Source of the DNA: CALXSC01 sp964493475 | GTDB lineage: Bacteria; Pseudomonadota; Alphaproteobacteria; Rickettsiales; UBA1997 | Reading direction: 5' to 3' | NCBI GenBank assembly: GCA_964493475.1 | Contig: CAZBNS010000021.1 | Span: 1-21,836, forward strand | Length of the DNA: 21,836 nucleotides | Shown: positions 8,350 through 15,272 of the stretch, piece by piece | How positions within the stretch are numbered: the stretch's first letter is position 1 | Layout: each line of letters opens with the position of its first letter | Notes under the pieces: model-generated | Told to the model about the DNA's origin: nothing | Databases searched by the model: none | What the model saw: the letters and a program-made list of their open reading frames with translations, nothing else | Position numbers and translations under genes: made by a program

Positions 8350-9633
8350 ATGAAAAAGATATTTTCTTTATTAGTGTTATTTTTTATGCTTTCGTGCGCT
8401 CAAATCATGCAATACGCACAACAATCAGGCACTACTGTTGAACAACGGGATCCATATGATAGTATAGAAATTGAAGATTTAATGCGAAATAATGACAAAA
8501 AGCTATTGGTCGGACTTCTATTGCCCTTAAGTGGAAAAGCTGAAAAAGTTGGTAATATGATGTTAAACTCAGCACAATTAGCGATGTTTGACAATAAATT
8601 AGATAATATAGTTATAAAGCCTTACGACACGAAAGGAACATCCTTTGGCGCTGTTGACGCAATAAATGAAGCCATTAGAGATAGAGTTGATATAATTGTA
8701 GGTCCATTATTTACTCAATCCACAAAAGCAATCATTGACATAGCTTATACTAATAATTTGTTAATTTTATCTTTTTCTGACAATCAAAGCCTATTAGACG
8801 AAAAATATCCCAATATATATTTAATGGGCTTTACACCAAAACACGAAATTGATAGAATGATTAGTTATTTAATTGACTATAAAAATTTTTATGGATTTTC
8901 CGCTATGTTTCCAAACGACGCATACGGAAGCATAGTCTCCAAAATGTTTAAAGAAGTAATTTTTAGAAAAGATGCTAAAATTGTGAAGACTGATTTTTAT
9001 TCAAAAGATGACAAAAACTTAGAAAAAAAAGTCAATAATTTATTAAACACAAATACTTTTAAGGATGAAGTTTATGAAAAATATGAAGCTGATCAAGCCT
9101 TAGCAAAAGCTGAAGGATTAAGCACAGATGTTGAATTTAAATACACCGAAGAGGACAAAATTTTTGCCGATGCTTTATTGCTTTCAGACAGTGGCCCAGA
9201 ATTATTAAATATTGCTGATTACACAGCTAATTACAATAATAAAAATAAACCTCTTTTAGTTGGAACCAGCAAATGGTTAAACAGCACTTTATATAATAAC
9301 GTAAATTTTGATAATACATTATTCGTTGCACCAAACCCAAATGGCTATACAAAATTTGAAGACGAATATTTTGAAGCATACCAGTCTTATCCTTTAAGAA
9401 TAGGCTCATTAGCTTACGATGCTATAACAGCTGTAATTGAATCTTATGCTAAAGCGAAAGATAAAGAGAATTTAAAATATGCCATAGAAAATTATCAAGG
9501 GTTTGATGGATTTAATGGAAGATTTAGATTTTTAAGTGATGGAATGGTTGAAAGAAAGCTTGCAATTATCAAAATCAGCAATGGCAGATTTGAGATAATT
9601 GATTATGATGATAGACCGTTTTTGAAATATTAA
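8350..9633 (+). CDS. Penicillin-binding protein activator-like lipoprotein (LpoA/LppC type)
   Basis: A lipoprotein: a hydrophobic signal ending in the lipobox LSC, with C16 as the acylated residue. The rest looks like a periplasmic type I ligand-binding fold, beginning KLLVGLLLPLSGKAEKVG (about 54-71) and continuing with DIIVGPLFTQ, a central segment and a C-terminal GFDGFNGRFRF. This pattern matches the alphaproteobacterial proteins annotated as penicillin-binding protein activators or Leu/Ile/Val-binding-like proteins. In E. coli, LpoA activates PBP1A from the outer membrane; that role is only inferred here. The alternative is an ABC-transporter substrate-binding protein, but no transporter genes adjoin and the fold is lipid-anchored. 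It directly follows virB9 by 8 bp in the same operon. The length of 427 residues is normal for the family. Confidence 0.75.
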   Translation: MKKIFSLLVLFFMLSCAQIMQYAQQSGTTVEQRDPYDSIEIEDLMRNNDKKLLVGLLLPLSGKAEKVGNMMLNSAQLAMFDNKLDNIVIKPYDTKGTSFGAVDAINEAIRDRVDIIVGPLFTQSTKAIIDIAYTNNLLILSFSDNQSLLDEKYPNIYLMGFTPKHEIDRMISYLIDYKNFYGFSAMFPNDAYGSIVSKMFKEVIFRKDAKIVKTDFYSKDDKNLEKKVNNLLNTNTFKDEVYEKYEADQALAKAEGLSTDVEFKYTEEDKIFADALLLSDSGPELLNIADYTANYNNKNKPLLVGTSKWLNSTLYNNVNFDNTLFVAPNPNGYTKFEDEYFEAYQSYPLRIGSLAYDAITAVIESYAKAKDKENLKYAIENYQGFDGFNGRFRFLSDGMVERKLAIIKISNGRFEIIDYDDRPFLKY

Positions 9634-9641
9634 AGGCTAAA

Positions 9642-9694
9642 GCTTGATTAGTGTTAAACAATAAAAAACCTCTGTGAATAGTGTCTAATCCAGC
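9642..9694. terminator. Inverted repeat between convergent genes
   Basis: GCTTGATTAG (9642-9651) pairs with CTAATCCAGC (9685-9694) with one mismatch across a 33-base loop, filling most of the 71-bp gap between the convergent lipoprotein and dusB genes. Position suggests a bidirectional terminator. The loop is long and no strong T-run follows on the plus strand, so this is tentative. Confidence 0.3.
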
Positions 9695-9704
9695 AGTTAA
9701 AATA

Positions 9705-10670
9705 CTAATTATTATTTTTAAAAAACTGTTCTATCTTTCTCCTTATTTCTTCAACATTTTTTAATTTATTTATTTCATTTCTGAATTCACTTGAACCTTT
9801 TAACCCTGCACTATACCAAGCTATGTGTTTTCTAGCTGCTGGCATTCCAATTTGCTCTCCATAATGCTCAAGAATTTTATTGAAATGCTTTAGCAATAAG
9901 TTTCCCTTTTCTTCTTTTGTTGGCTCTGTAAAGTGTTCGCCCTTTAGTTGACATTCTATCTCTTTAAATAGCCAAGGTTTACCGTAAATTGCTCTGCCTA
10001 TCATTACGCCGTTGGCGTTGCTTTGCTTCAATGCTTCAATAACATCTTGAGTTGTTTTTATGTCCCCATTCACGATTACTGGTATTTTTACTTTATCTTT
10101 TACGGTTGCGATGAATTTCCAATCAGCTTTGCCTTCATACATTTGATTTCTTGTTCTGCCGTGCACTGTTATTAATTTGACCCCCTCGTCTTCGGCTATT
10201 TTTGCTATTGTGGGGGCATTTAGATTGTCAAAATCCCAACCCATTCTCATTTTTACAGTAATTGGAATTTTTACGGCACCAACTACGGCTTTTATAATTT
10301 CTTTTGCTAGTTTTTCATCTTTCATTATGGCCGATCCAGCAAAACCTTTTACAACTTTTTTTACTGGACAACCAAAATTAATGTCAATTAAATTAGCTCC
10401 TAAATCTTCGTTTAGTTTCGCTGCTTCTACCATGTATTTTGTATCGTTTCCTGATATTTGAATTGCATTTATATCAAACGAATTTTTTATTTTTTTTAAA
10501 TAATCTTTATGATGAATTGAGCGGCTTGGTATCATTTCTGTATACATTAACCCAACTCCGCCAAATTCCTGTATTATTTCTCTGAAAGGTGCATCTGTAA
10601 TGCCACACAAAGGGGCAAGAAAAAGGTTATTTCTTGTTTTTAAATTTCCTATTTGTATTTCTTTTAACAT
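9705..10670 (-). CDS. dusB: tRNA-dihydrouridine synthase (DusB type)
   Basis: Flavin enzyme that reduces specific uridines of tRNA to dihydrouridine using NADPH. The N-terminal TIM barrel shows the expected FMN and substrate motifs: LAPLCGITDAPFR (18-30), DINFGCPVKKV with catalytic C101 (96-106), GSAIM, TVKMRMGWD, TVHGRTR and VNGDI, then GVMIGRAIYGKPW for phosphate binding. A helical tRNA-binding tail follows. At 321 residues it is the usual length. DusB-like is favoured over DusA or DusC by the CPVKKV and GRTR...Y-G-ADW wording. A GGAAAA stretch lies a few bases before the ATG. It follows ilvN by 34 bp on the same strand, so the two may share a transcript. In many bacteria dusB pairs with fis or ntrBC, but neither is seen here. 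Confidence 0.93.
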   Translation of the reverse strand: MLKEIQIGNLKTRNNLFLAPLCGITDAPFREIIQEFGGVGLMYTEMIPSRSIHHKDYLKKIKNSFDINAIQISGNDTKYMVEAAKLNEDLGANLIDINFGCPVKKVVKGFAGSAIMKDEKLAKEIIKAVVGAVKIPITVKMRMGWDFDNLNAPTIAKIAEDEGVKLITVHGRTRNQMYEGKADWKFIATVKDKVKIPVIVNGDIKTTQDVIEALKQSNANGVMIGRAIYGKPWLFKEIECQLKGEHFTEPTKEEKGNLLLKHFNKILEHYGEQIGMPAARKHIAWYSAGLKGSSEFRNEINKLKNVEEIRRKIEQFFKNNN

Positions 10671-10704
10671 TAATTTTCCGCAAATAAACCCTATGTGAGA
10701 TTTA

Positions 10705-11268
10705 TTATATTGTCATTCTGTCGTCAAGAGAAGTTGCAACTACGCCACTTTTTAAAACTTCAACATCATTATTTGTAGCTTCTAATTCTAATCTTTCCAT
10801 TAATTCGTTATTTATCTCCTCCTCATTTGTGAATTGAAATATCATAATTTCATTATTTACAAGAATAGTTTTGCCATTATAATTGTTAACTAAATCGCTA
10901 ATTTTTGGCAAATATTCACTATTTGATTTTATTTTTATAAGCATTAATTCCCTTTCCAAATACTGATTAGCTTGGAAGTTTGATGCATCAACAACAACTT
11001 CCAATTTTTTAAAACCCTCAATCAAGGAATTAATTCTTTTTCTATCACCGGTAATATACATAATAACTCTATGCAACTTATTATCTGTTTTAAAATTAGC
11101 CAAAACCAGCCTTTCAATATTCATATTATTCTCAGCACAATAACCTGTTATTTTTGACAAACTCCCTTTAACGTTATGGATGATTACTGTTATTAAACTT
11201 TTTTCATCTTCGTTGATTGTTCTATCAGTTTTGTCCGCTAAATCTTTTAAATTACTAGTTTCCACCAT
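10705..11268 (-). CDS. ilvN: Acetolactate synthase small (regulatory) subunit
   Basis: Regulatory subunit that activates acetolactate synthase and confers valine feedback inhibition in branched-chain amino acid synthesis. The ACT domain (about 23-95) reads SLITVIIHNVKGSLSKITG...MNIERLVLANF..., with the Asn-x-x-Gly turn and the NIE segment that bind the effector in IlvH/IlvN. The linking YLERELMLIKI motif is highly characteristic, and the C-terminal domain ends near LKSGVVATS. The start is set at the ATG at 11268 (MVETSN), giving 187 residues; the 26 codons of open frame upstream encode an unlikely hydrophobic leader. The final residues (SLDDRMTI) differ from the common LSRG ending. The catalytic subunit (ilvB/ilvI), usually adjacent, is absent: upstream is a tRNA, downstream is dusB. 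Confidence 0.9.
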   Translation of the reverse strand: MVETSNLKDLADKTDRTINEDEKSLITVIIHNVKGSLSKITGYCAENNMNIERLVLANFKTDNKLHRVIMYITGDRKRINSLIEGFKKLEVVVDASNFQANQYLERELMLIKIKSNSEYLPKISDLVNNYNGKTILVNNEIMIFQFTNEEEINNELMERLELEATNNDVEVLKSGVVATSLDDRMTI

Positions 11269-11407
11269 AATAATTAATTTATGAATATGGTAAAAATATA
11301 ACAAACTGATTTTAAAAAAACAACCTACAACAAAACAAAATCCCAAGAAATTTTACAGAATAAACTTTAAAAACAATAATTAAATGCATATAAATCAATA
11401 AAAAGGT

Positions 11408-11435
11408 TTGACTTTTATTTTGTAAATCTTAAACT
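11408..11435 (+). promoter_or_regulatory. Promoter of tRNA-Ile
   Basis: TTGACT (11408-11413) is followed after 16 bases by TAAACT (11430-11435), placing a start near 11442, about 20 bases before the tRNA. The same TTGACT element is found upstream of the tRNA-Lys and rplM genes, which supports it. Confidence 0.5.
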
Positions 11436-11463
11436 TAGCCATGTTGAAGTAGTTTTCAATAGT

Positions 11464-11540
11464 GGGTTTATAGCTCAGGTGGTTAGAGCGCTGCTCTGAT
11501 AAAGCAGAGGTCGATGGTCCGAGTCCATCTAAACCCACCA
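11464..11540 (+). tRNA. tRNA-Ile (anticodon GAU)
   Basis: A complete cloverleaf of 77 bases. The acceptor stem GGGTTTA pairs with TAAACCC, followed by discriminator A and an encoded CCA. The D arm is AGCTCAGGTGGTTAGAGC. The anticodon arm CTGCT-CTGATAA-AGCAG carries GAT. The T arm contains GGTCCGAGTCC. The T-loop reads CCGAGTC rather than the usual TTCGANT start. The gene stands alone, with no rRNA on either side. Confidence 0.97.
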
Positions 11541-11604
11541 TTTTTATATCTATCATTTTTGATTTTATAGGCTTGTATTTTATATTTTTTGTTGTTGAAT
11601 TTTA

Positions 11605-12966
11605 ATGATAACCAACAAAAAATTTATGATAAAAGTTTCTTTGATTGCCAAAACGAGTGAATTGCCTATAAATCTAATTAGCCACGCAGCAAAAACATGC
11701 TATACATCAAAAGTTCAGGAAATGGGAAATGTTATGGATGTTGAAAATAATCTCTTTAAAACTGGTCATCATACGACTTTGCAGCATAATTATTTTACAT
11801 TTAATATTGATGGACTATCAATTTCTTCTACGATTTTTGGATTGCATTTGACAAGCCCTTTTTATAATACGGATCAGAGATCTGGTAGATTTTCTAAAAT
11901 GTATGCAAAGCCTGATTTTGAGGAAATTAAAGTATATATTTTAAAATATTGGCCAGGTTGTGATATTGAAAATATTATATCATTTGTTAAAAAAGGAACC
12001 GAAATTTACCAAAATAATATAGAAAAGGCTACTCAGATTGCCACAGAATTTATAAAAGAAGAAAGGCTATTTGCCAATGAAGAATATATTGCAATGAATG
12101 CTCCAAAAATAGCACAAGAGCAATTGAGAATGTTTATTTCAACGATAGCTCCAACTGCGCTTGATTTTACTTTAAATTTATCAGCGTTAACGGCGTTATG
12201 GAGGGCTGCTTGGTCTCCAGAAATTAGAGAAATGACTAATCAAATGAAAGATTTGATTTTGTCAGAATACCCAGATTTGAATTATATGTTTAAGGAAGAA
12301 ACTAGAAGAACTGGCAATTGGGCTCCGAAAATGAATTTTGAAAATTTATCAGTATCAAAAGAGCCAAAACTATTAAATTTTGATGTTGAGTTATCAAAAG
12401 ATTTAAATTTGCAATTTATAGCAAAAGATAGCGTAGATTTGAGATATTTTACCCCTGAAAATATGGATAATACTGTTTCTTTTATTAAATCAAAAATAGA
12501 GGTTTCTCTTGCAGCTATGGCTCAAGATCAGCGACATAGAATGATTAAAAGAGGAATTCCAGAATTGAGTGGAAGTTTTTATCTTCCGCCGATTTTAGAA
12601 AGGCTAGGTTTAGAGAAAGAAGCTAAAGAATTTTTAAATGATTACGCAAAATTAGTCAAAAACATTGATAAAAATTTAGCTCTTGCAATAGCGCCTTATG
12701 GCATTATGGCAACATACTCAAAATATGGAGATTTAAATGCTGTAATTCACGAACAAGAAAAGAGATTGTGTTGGTCGTCGCAAGAAGAAATTTACAACCT
12801 TAGCAAACAATTGCATGATAAATTATTGCAAAATGGACATGAGGATATTGCCGACTTAATGACTCCAGCTTGCTATAAAAAGGCATGTATTGAGGGAAGA
12901 AGATATTGTGGCAGAGACGTGTCAAAATTGAAGAATGACAAAAGTATTCCAAAGAGAAAGATATAA
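11605..12966 (+). CDS. thyX: Double-length ThyX-like flavin-dependent thymidylate synthase family protein
   Basis: ThyX makes dTMP from dUMP using methylene-tetrahydrofolate, FAD and NADPH. At 453 residues this is about twice the usual 210-300, apparently with two ThyX-like halves. Half 1 (to about 225) has GHHTTLQHNYFTF (54-66), QRSGRF (91-96) and a terminal segment ending W-SPEIREMT. Half 2 (about 270-453) has AQDQRHRMIKRG (306-317) and a matching late segment around NAVIHEQEKRL. The classical signature RHRxxSxxxxSxR seems divided: half 1 keeps the S-x-R end but reads LHL for RHR, while half 2 keeps RHR and loses the final Arg. The tail has clustered cysteines (C423, C428, C435). From memory, long ThyX forms occur in chlamydiae. 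The start may instead be the ATG at 11626. Family membership is likely; activity is unproven. Confidence 0.78.
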   Translation: MITNKKFMIKVSLIAKTSELPINLISHAAKTCYTSKVQEMGNVMDVENNLFKTGHHTTLQHNYFTFNIDGLSISSTIFGLHLTSPFYNTDQRSGRFSKMYAKPDFEEIKVYILKYWPGCDIENIISFVKKGTEIYQNNIEKATQIATEFIKEERLFANEEYIAMNAPKIAQEQLRMFISTIAPTALDFTLNLSALTALWRAAWSPEIREMTNQMKDLILSEYPDLNYMFKEETRRTGNWAPKMNFENLSVSKEPKLLNFDVELSKDLNLQFIAKDSVDLRYFTPENMDNTVSFIKSKIEVSLAAMAQDQRHRMIKRGIPELSGSFYLPPILERLGLEKEAKEFLNDYAKLVKNIDKNLALAIAPYGIMATYSKYGDLNAVIHEQEKRLCWSSQEEIYNLSKQLHDKLLQNGHEDIADLMTPACYKKACIEGRRYCGRDVSKLKNDKSIPKRKI

Positions 12967-13053
12967 TTAAATTGAGACAAAGAACCAGTTTTTAGCTTAC
13001 TTTATTATTCAGGTGTTTTTTATATTAATATCCAGAAATACTTGAAATTTTAA

Positions 13054-13129
13054 TGGTGAGTCCGGCGGGAATCGAACCCGCGACAACATGATTAAAAGTC
13101 ATGTGCTCTACCTACTGAGCTACGAACTC
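13054..13129 (-). tRNA. tRNA-Lys (anticodon UUU)
   Basis: A complete 76-base cloverleaf on the minus strand. The acceptor GAGTTCG pairs with CGGACTC (one G-T pair), followed by discriminator A and an encoded CCA. The D arm is AGCTCAGTAGGTAGAGC. The anticodon arm CATGA-CTTTTAA-TCATG carries TTT. The T arm GCGGGTTCGATTCCCGC is canonical. Confidence 0.98.
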
Positions 13130-13153
13130 TTTGTAATGAATTACTAAGAAAGT

Positions 13154-13182
13154 AATAAAGCATGTTCTGATTTTAAAGTCAA
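13154..13182 (-). promoter_or_regulatory. Promoter of tRNA-Lys
   Basis: Read on the minus strand, TTGACT (13182-13177) is separated by exactly 17 bases from TTTATT (13159-13154). A start near 13147 would lie about 18 bases before the tRNA. The -35 is identical to that of tRNA-Ile. Confidence 0.5.
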
Positions 13183-13436
13183 GCTTTATTTCGAAAAATT
13201 TAATAATTATATTGGCAATTATATGCTTCCTCACTTGTTATTGCGAGTGTAGTTGAATAATTAAAAAATATTCCATCTAGCAATATGCTATTGCGGTGTT
13301 GCTTTTTTTAGTGTATTTAGACACTTAGAAAACATTCAACCGCAATGCATAAACATTTATTAATCTCAAGAATGAAAAATATTAAATTATTTTAAATATT
13401 AATAGATTTCGTATTGGCTTTAGTTTCAAAATTTAA
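13183..13436. repeat. Gene-free spacer with degenerate palindromic repeat
   Basis: This stretch between the tRNA-Lys promoter and the LPP20-like operon has no credible gene. It contains TTATTGCGAG (13241-13250), the 13-mer ATATTCCATCTAG (13268-13280, also at 3622), and the perfect hairpin GCAATA-TGC-TATTGC (13280-13294), with a T7 run at 13303-13309. A small AGTGT/ACACT hairpin follows. The mix resembles decayed dispersed intergenic repeats rather than a functional terminator, since no plus-strand gene ends just upstream. Confidence 0.4.
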
Positions 13437-14363
13437 TTACTGTAATATTTCTTCTAAATTTTTTTCAAAATAATTTTTGATTTTAACGTTTACGGAGTCT
13501 TTTATTTGATTTTCATTTCGTCCCGTGTCAATAAAGTCTTCATTAATAATTTTGATTTCCTTAGATGATTTATCAAGAACCCTAATCATTAAACTATATT
13601 TTTGTTTAATAAAGCCATCAATATTTAAAAACATATCTGTTTTGTTGATTTTTAAAACTAGAATTCTATTGGCTTGATTTTTATTGTTTGTTATTTTGAA
13701 GTTATTATCCACTATAATGCTTTCTAAATAATTAACGATTTCTAAATTATTGTTTTCTGCTTCAATAAAATATGTTAAATCGCCCGCCAATTTTTTATTT
13801 TGAAAAATATGGTCGTATTTAACAACTTCAGGAATCATGTTTCCAGTGAGAATTAAATATTTTTTGTTTAGCTCTTCTCTTTTTTGATAAGATTTTTCAA
13901 GTTGTTTATTATATTTTGGGTTTTTTTCGGCAAGTAAGAGCTTCATTTTTGAATCCAGCTTATTGATGTCGTTAGCTACCTCTTTGGCTGCTATAGTTTT
14001 ATTTAAAATAGCAAATGCAAAAAAACCATCTTTATTTTGGAAGGTTTCTTTTATTTCTACGCCTTTTAAAATTCCACTTGATAATTCTTCCATATCTTCA
14101 GAACTAAAATCCTTTACAGTTTCTTCGTTTGATGACAAAGAACTTTTAAATGTAGATTTAACATTAGTTTCAAAATACTTTAAAATATTATTTCTTGCAT
14201 CAGTTTTTGCACTGTTTAAGCTATTGCCATTTCCTGATGCGCAAATTTCGTTATTTGCGCATTTTCTGTATGGGTAATCAATCCATTCTGGCTTTGAATT
14301 AGCATAACAAATGTTTCCTAATAGAAAAACCAAGAAAAAAGCCAAAATATAATTTTTTCTCAT
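13437..14363 (-). CDS. Secreted LPP20-like protein
   Basis: Function unknown. It has a cleavable signal peptide (basic start, hydrophobic to about 18, cleavage probably after CYA at 19-21), with no proper lipobox. The segment after it (about 24-100) has the LPP20-family pattern: KPEWIDYPY, then a glycine turn (ASGNGNSL) and an Ala/Arg-rich helix with NAKTD-like and LKYFETNVKS stretches. This is the module shared by Helicobacter LPP20 and FlgT/FlgP-type envelope proteins. The C-terminal half (about 165-308) has alternating strands and helices I do not recognise. It lies 18 bp after another secreted protein containing a similar KPVWI start, so the two probably form an operon of distant paralogs. 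A periplasmic or outer-membrane location is inferred. Confidence 0.6.
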   Translation of the reverse strand: MRKNYILAFFLVFLLGNICYANSKPEWIDYPYRKCANNEICASGNGNSLNSAKTDARNNILKYFETNVKSTFKSSLSSNEETVKDFSSEDMEELSSGILKGVEIKETFQNKDGFFAFAILNKTIAAKEVANDINKLDSKMKLLLAEKNPKYNKQLEKSYQKREELNKKYLILTGNMIPEVVKYDHIFQNKKLAGDLTYFIEAENNNLEIVNYLESIIVDNNFKITNNKNQANRILVLKINKTDMFLNIDGFIKQKYSLMIRVLDKSSKEIKIINEDFIDTGRNENQIKDSVNVKIKNYFEKNLEEILQ

Positions 14364-14381
14364 AAAATCCTTTATTAAAGA

Positions 14382-14999
14382 TTATTCAAGATTTATGCCA
14401 GTTTCTTCAGCTTTTTCTTTAACGGTTTCTTTTATTTCTTCTCTTGTTTTCTCATTCTTAATTCGTTTGAATTGTTGTTCAAGCATTTCATTTATAATCT
14501 TATCATGATTAGCTCTTTTTACTCTTGATAATTGATAGCAATAGTAAGTTGTTTTATCTTTGTCTGCTCCAAGTTCAGTAGTATATTTTCTTTTTTCCCA
14601 ATATCCATCTCTTAATTCAACGCCAACTAATTTAGTTTTGATTTGATTTTTAATTTGTTCTTTTTTGTTATCACTTAATAGGAGTTCTCCCATTTGTTCT
14701 TCTGTTAAACTAGTATACAAATCATCTATTTCATTACTAATTTCGCCGGCAATAGTTATATTTGTATTTGCGATTGCAGATTTTTCACATAGTCTCTTAT
14801 TGATACTTTCACTTTCTGCTTTGAAATATTTATATTTGTCGCTTTCATTATCTTTTTTCTTCTCATATTTATTGATGTTATTAATCCATACAGGTTTATT
14901 GGTATTGGAATAATCAGTAATTATATAATCAACTTTTTTATTAGAACATGCGCTAAATAACATTACTAGAGCTAAAGATGAAATGATTTTTTTATTCAT
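14382..14999 (-). CDS. Lipoprotein, LPP20-like
   Basis: A probable outer-membrane lipoprotein of 205 residues: the signal ends in a clear lipobox LFSAC with C18 acylated. The mature part has KPVWINNIN (about 35-43), followed by a helix with repeated Ala/Asn (SAIANTNITIAGE), echoing the LPP20-like protein encoded 18 bp downstream (KPEWI plus an Ala-rich helix). The C terminus (about 160-205) is strongly charged and predicted helical, possibly coiled. It is the first gene of a two-gene minus-strand unit. Its upstream region has a 7-bp inverted repeat enclosing a TATAAT. No enzyme motif is visible, and a structural or assembly role in the envelope is only a guess. Confidence 0.55.
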   Translation of the reverse strand: MNKKIISSLALVMLFSACSNKKVDYIITDYSNTNKPVWINNINKYEKKKDNESDKYKYFKAESESINKRLCEKSAIANTNITIAGEISNEIDDLYTSLTEEQMGELLLSDNKKEQIKNQIKTKLVGVELRDGYWEKRKYTTELGADKDKTTYYCYQLSRVKRANHDKIINEMLEQQFKRIKNEKTREEIKETVKEKAEETGINLE

Positions 15000-15016
15000 A
15001 ATTTTGTATTATAATT

Positions 15017-15037
15017 TAACTAAGATTATATTAGTTA
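15017..15037. promoter_or_regulatory. Palindromic operator-like site upstream of the LPP20-like operon
   Basis: TAACTAA (15017-15023) and TTAGTTA (15031-15037) are perfect inverted copies around a 7-base spacer. On the minus strand the spacer reads TATAATC, so a candidate -10 lies exactly between the arms. A TTGATT lies 19 bases upstream of it. The start codon is at 14999. Such placement fits a repressor site, but no regulator is known. Confidence 0.35.
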
Positions 15038-15094
15038 GGAAAAAGATAAAATCAATAAGTTATTTTATTTAAATTTTATGTAGCTATCCTTTTA

Positions 15095-15161
15095 TAGCTC
15101 CTCTTTGTCCTTTAGACCATTTCCCATGGTTGAGGGTAAATGTTCGAAGACAAAAGGACTG
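15095..15161. repeat. Dispersed hairpin repeat copy in a 273-bp spacer
   Basis: TAGCTCCTCTTTGTC (15095-15109) is the exact reverse complement of 4659-4673. GTCCTTT (15107-15113) can pair with AAAGGAC about 40 bases downstream, and an inner CATTTCCC...GGGTAAATG imperfect stem lies between. It occupies the spacer between the divergent LPP20-like and SPOR genes. No gene is seen in the spacer. Confidence 0.45.
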
Positions 15162-15272
15162 CTTACAACCATATTAAAATTCCCAAGCTGGACTATTAAT
15201 TAGATTTATCATAAAAATTATTGATTTTTAGATACTTGAAGATAGTATTAATGCATACAATAAATATTGTTA

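Noticed and set aside
8350..9633. Lipoprotein after virB9 as VirB7
   Set aside because: VirB7 proteins are very small lipoproteins; this one is 427 residues with a periplasmic-binding-protein-like fold.
10705..11346. Longer ilvN frame starting at 11346
   Set aside because: The extra 26 residues are Phe/Cys-rich with no counterpart in the family; the ATG at 11268 starts just before the ACT domain.
13280..13309. GCAATA/TATTGC hairpin plus T7 as a plus-strand terminator
   Set aside because: No plus-strand gene ends nearby; thyX ends about 300 bp upstream, with a minus-strand tRNA between.
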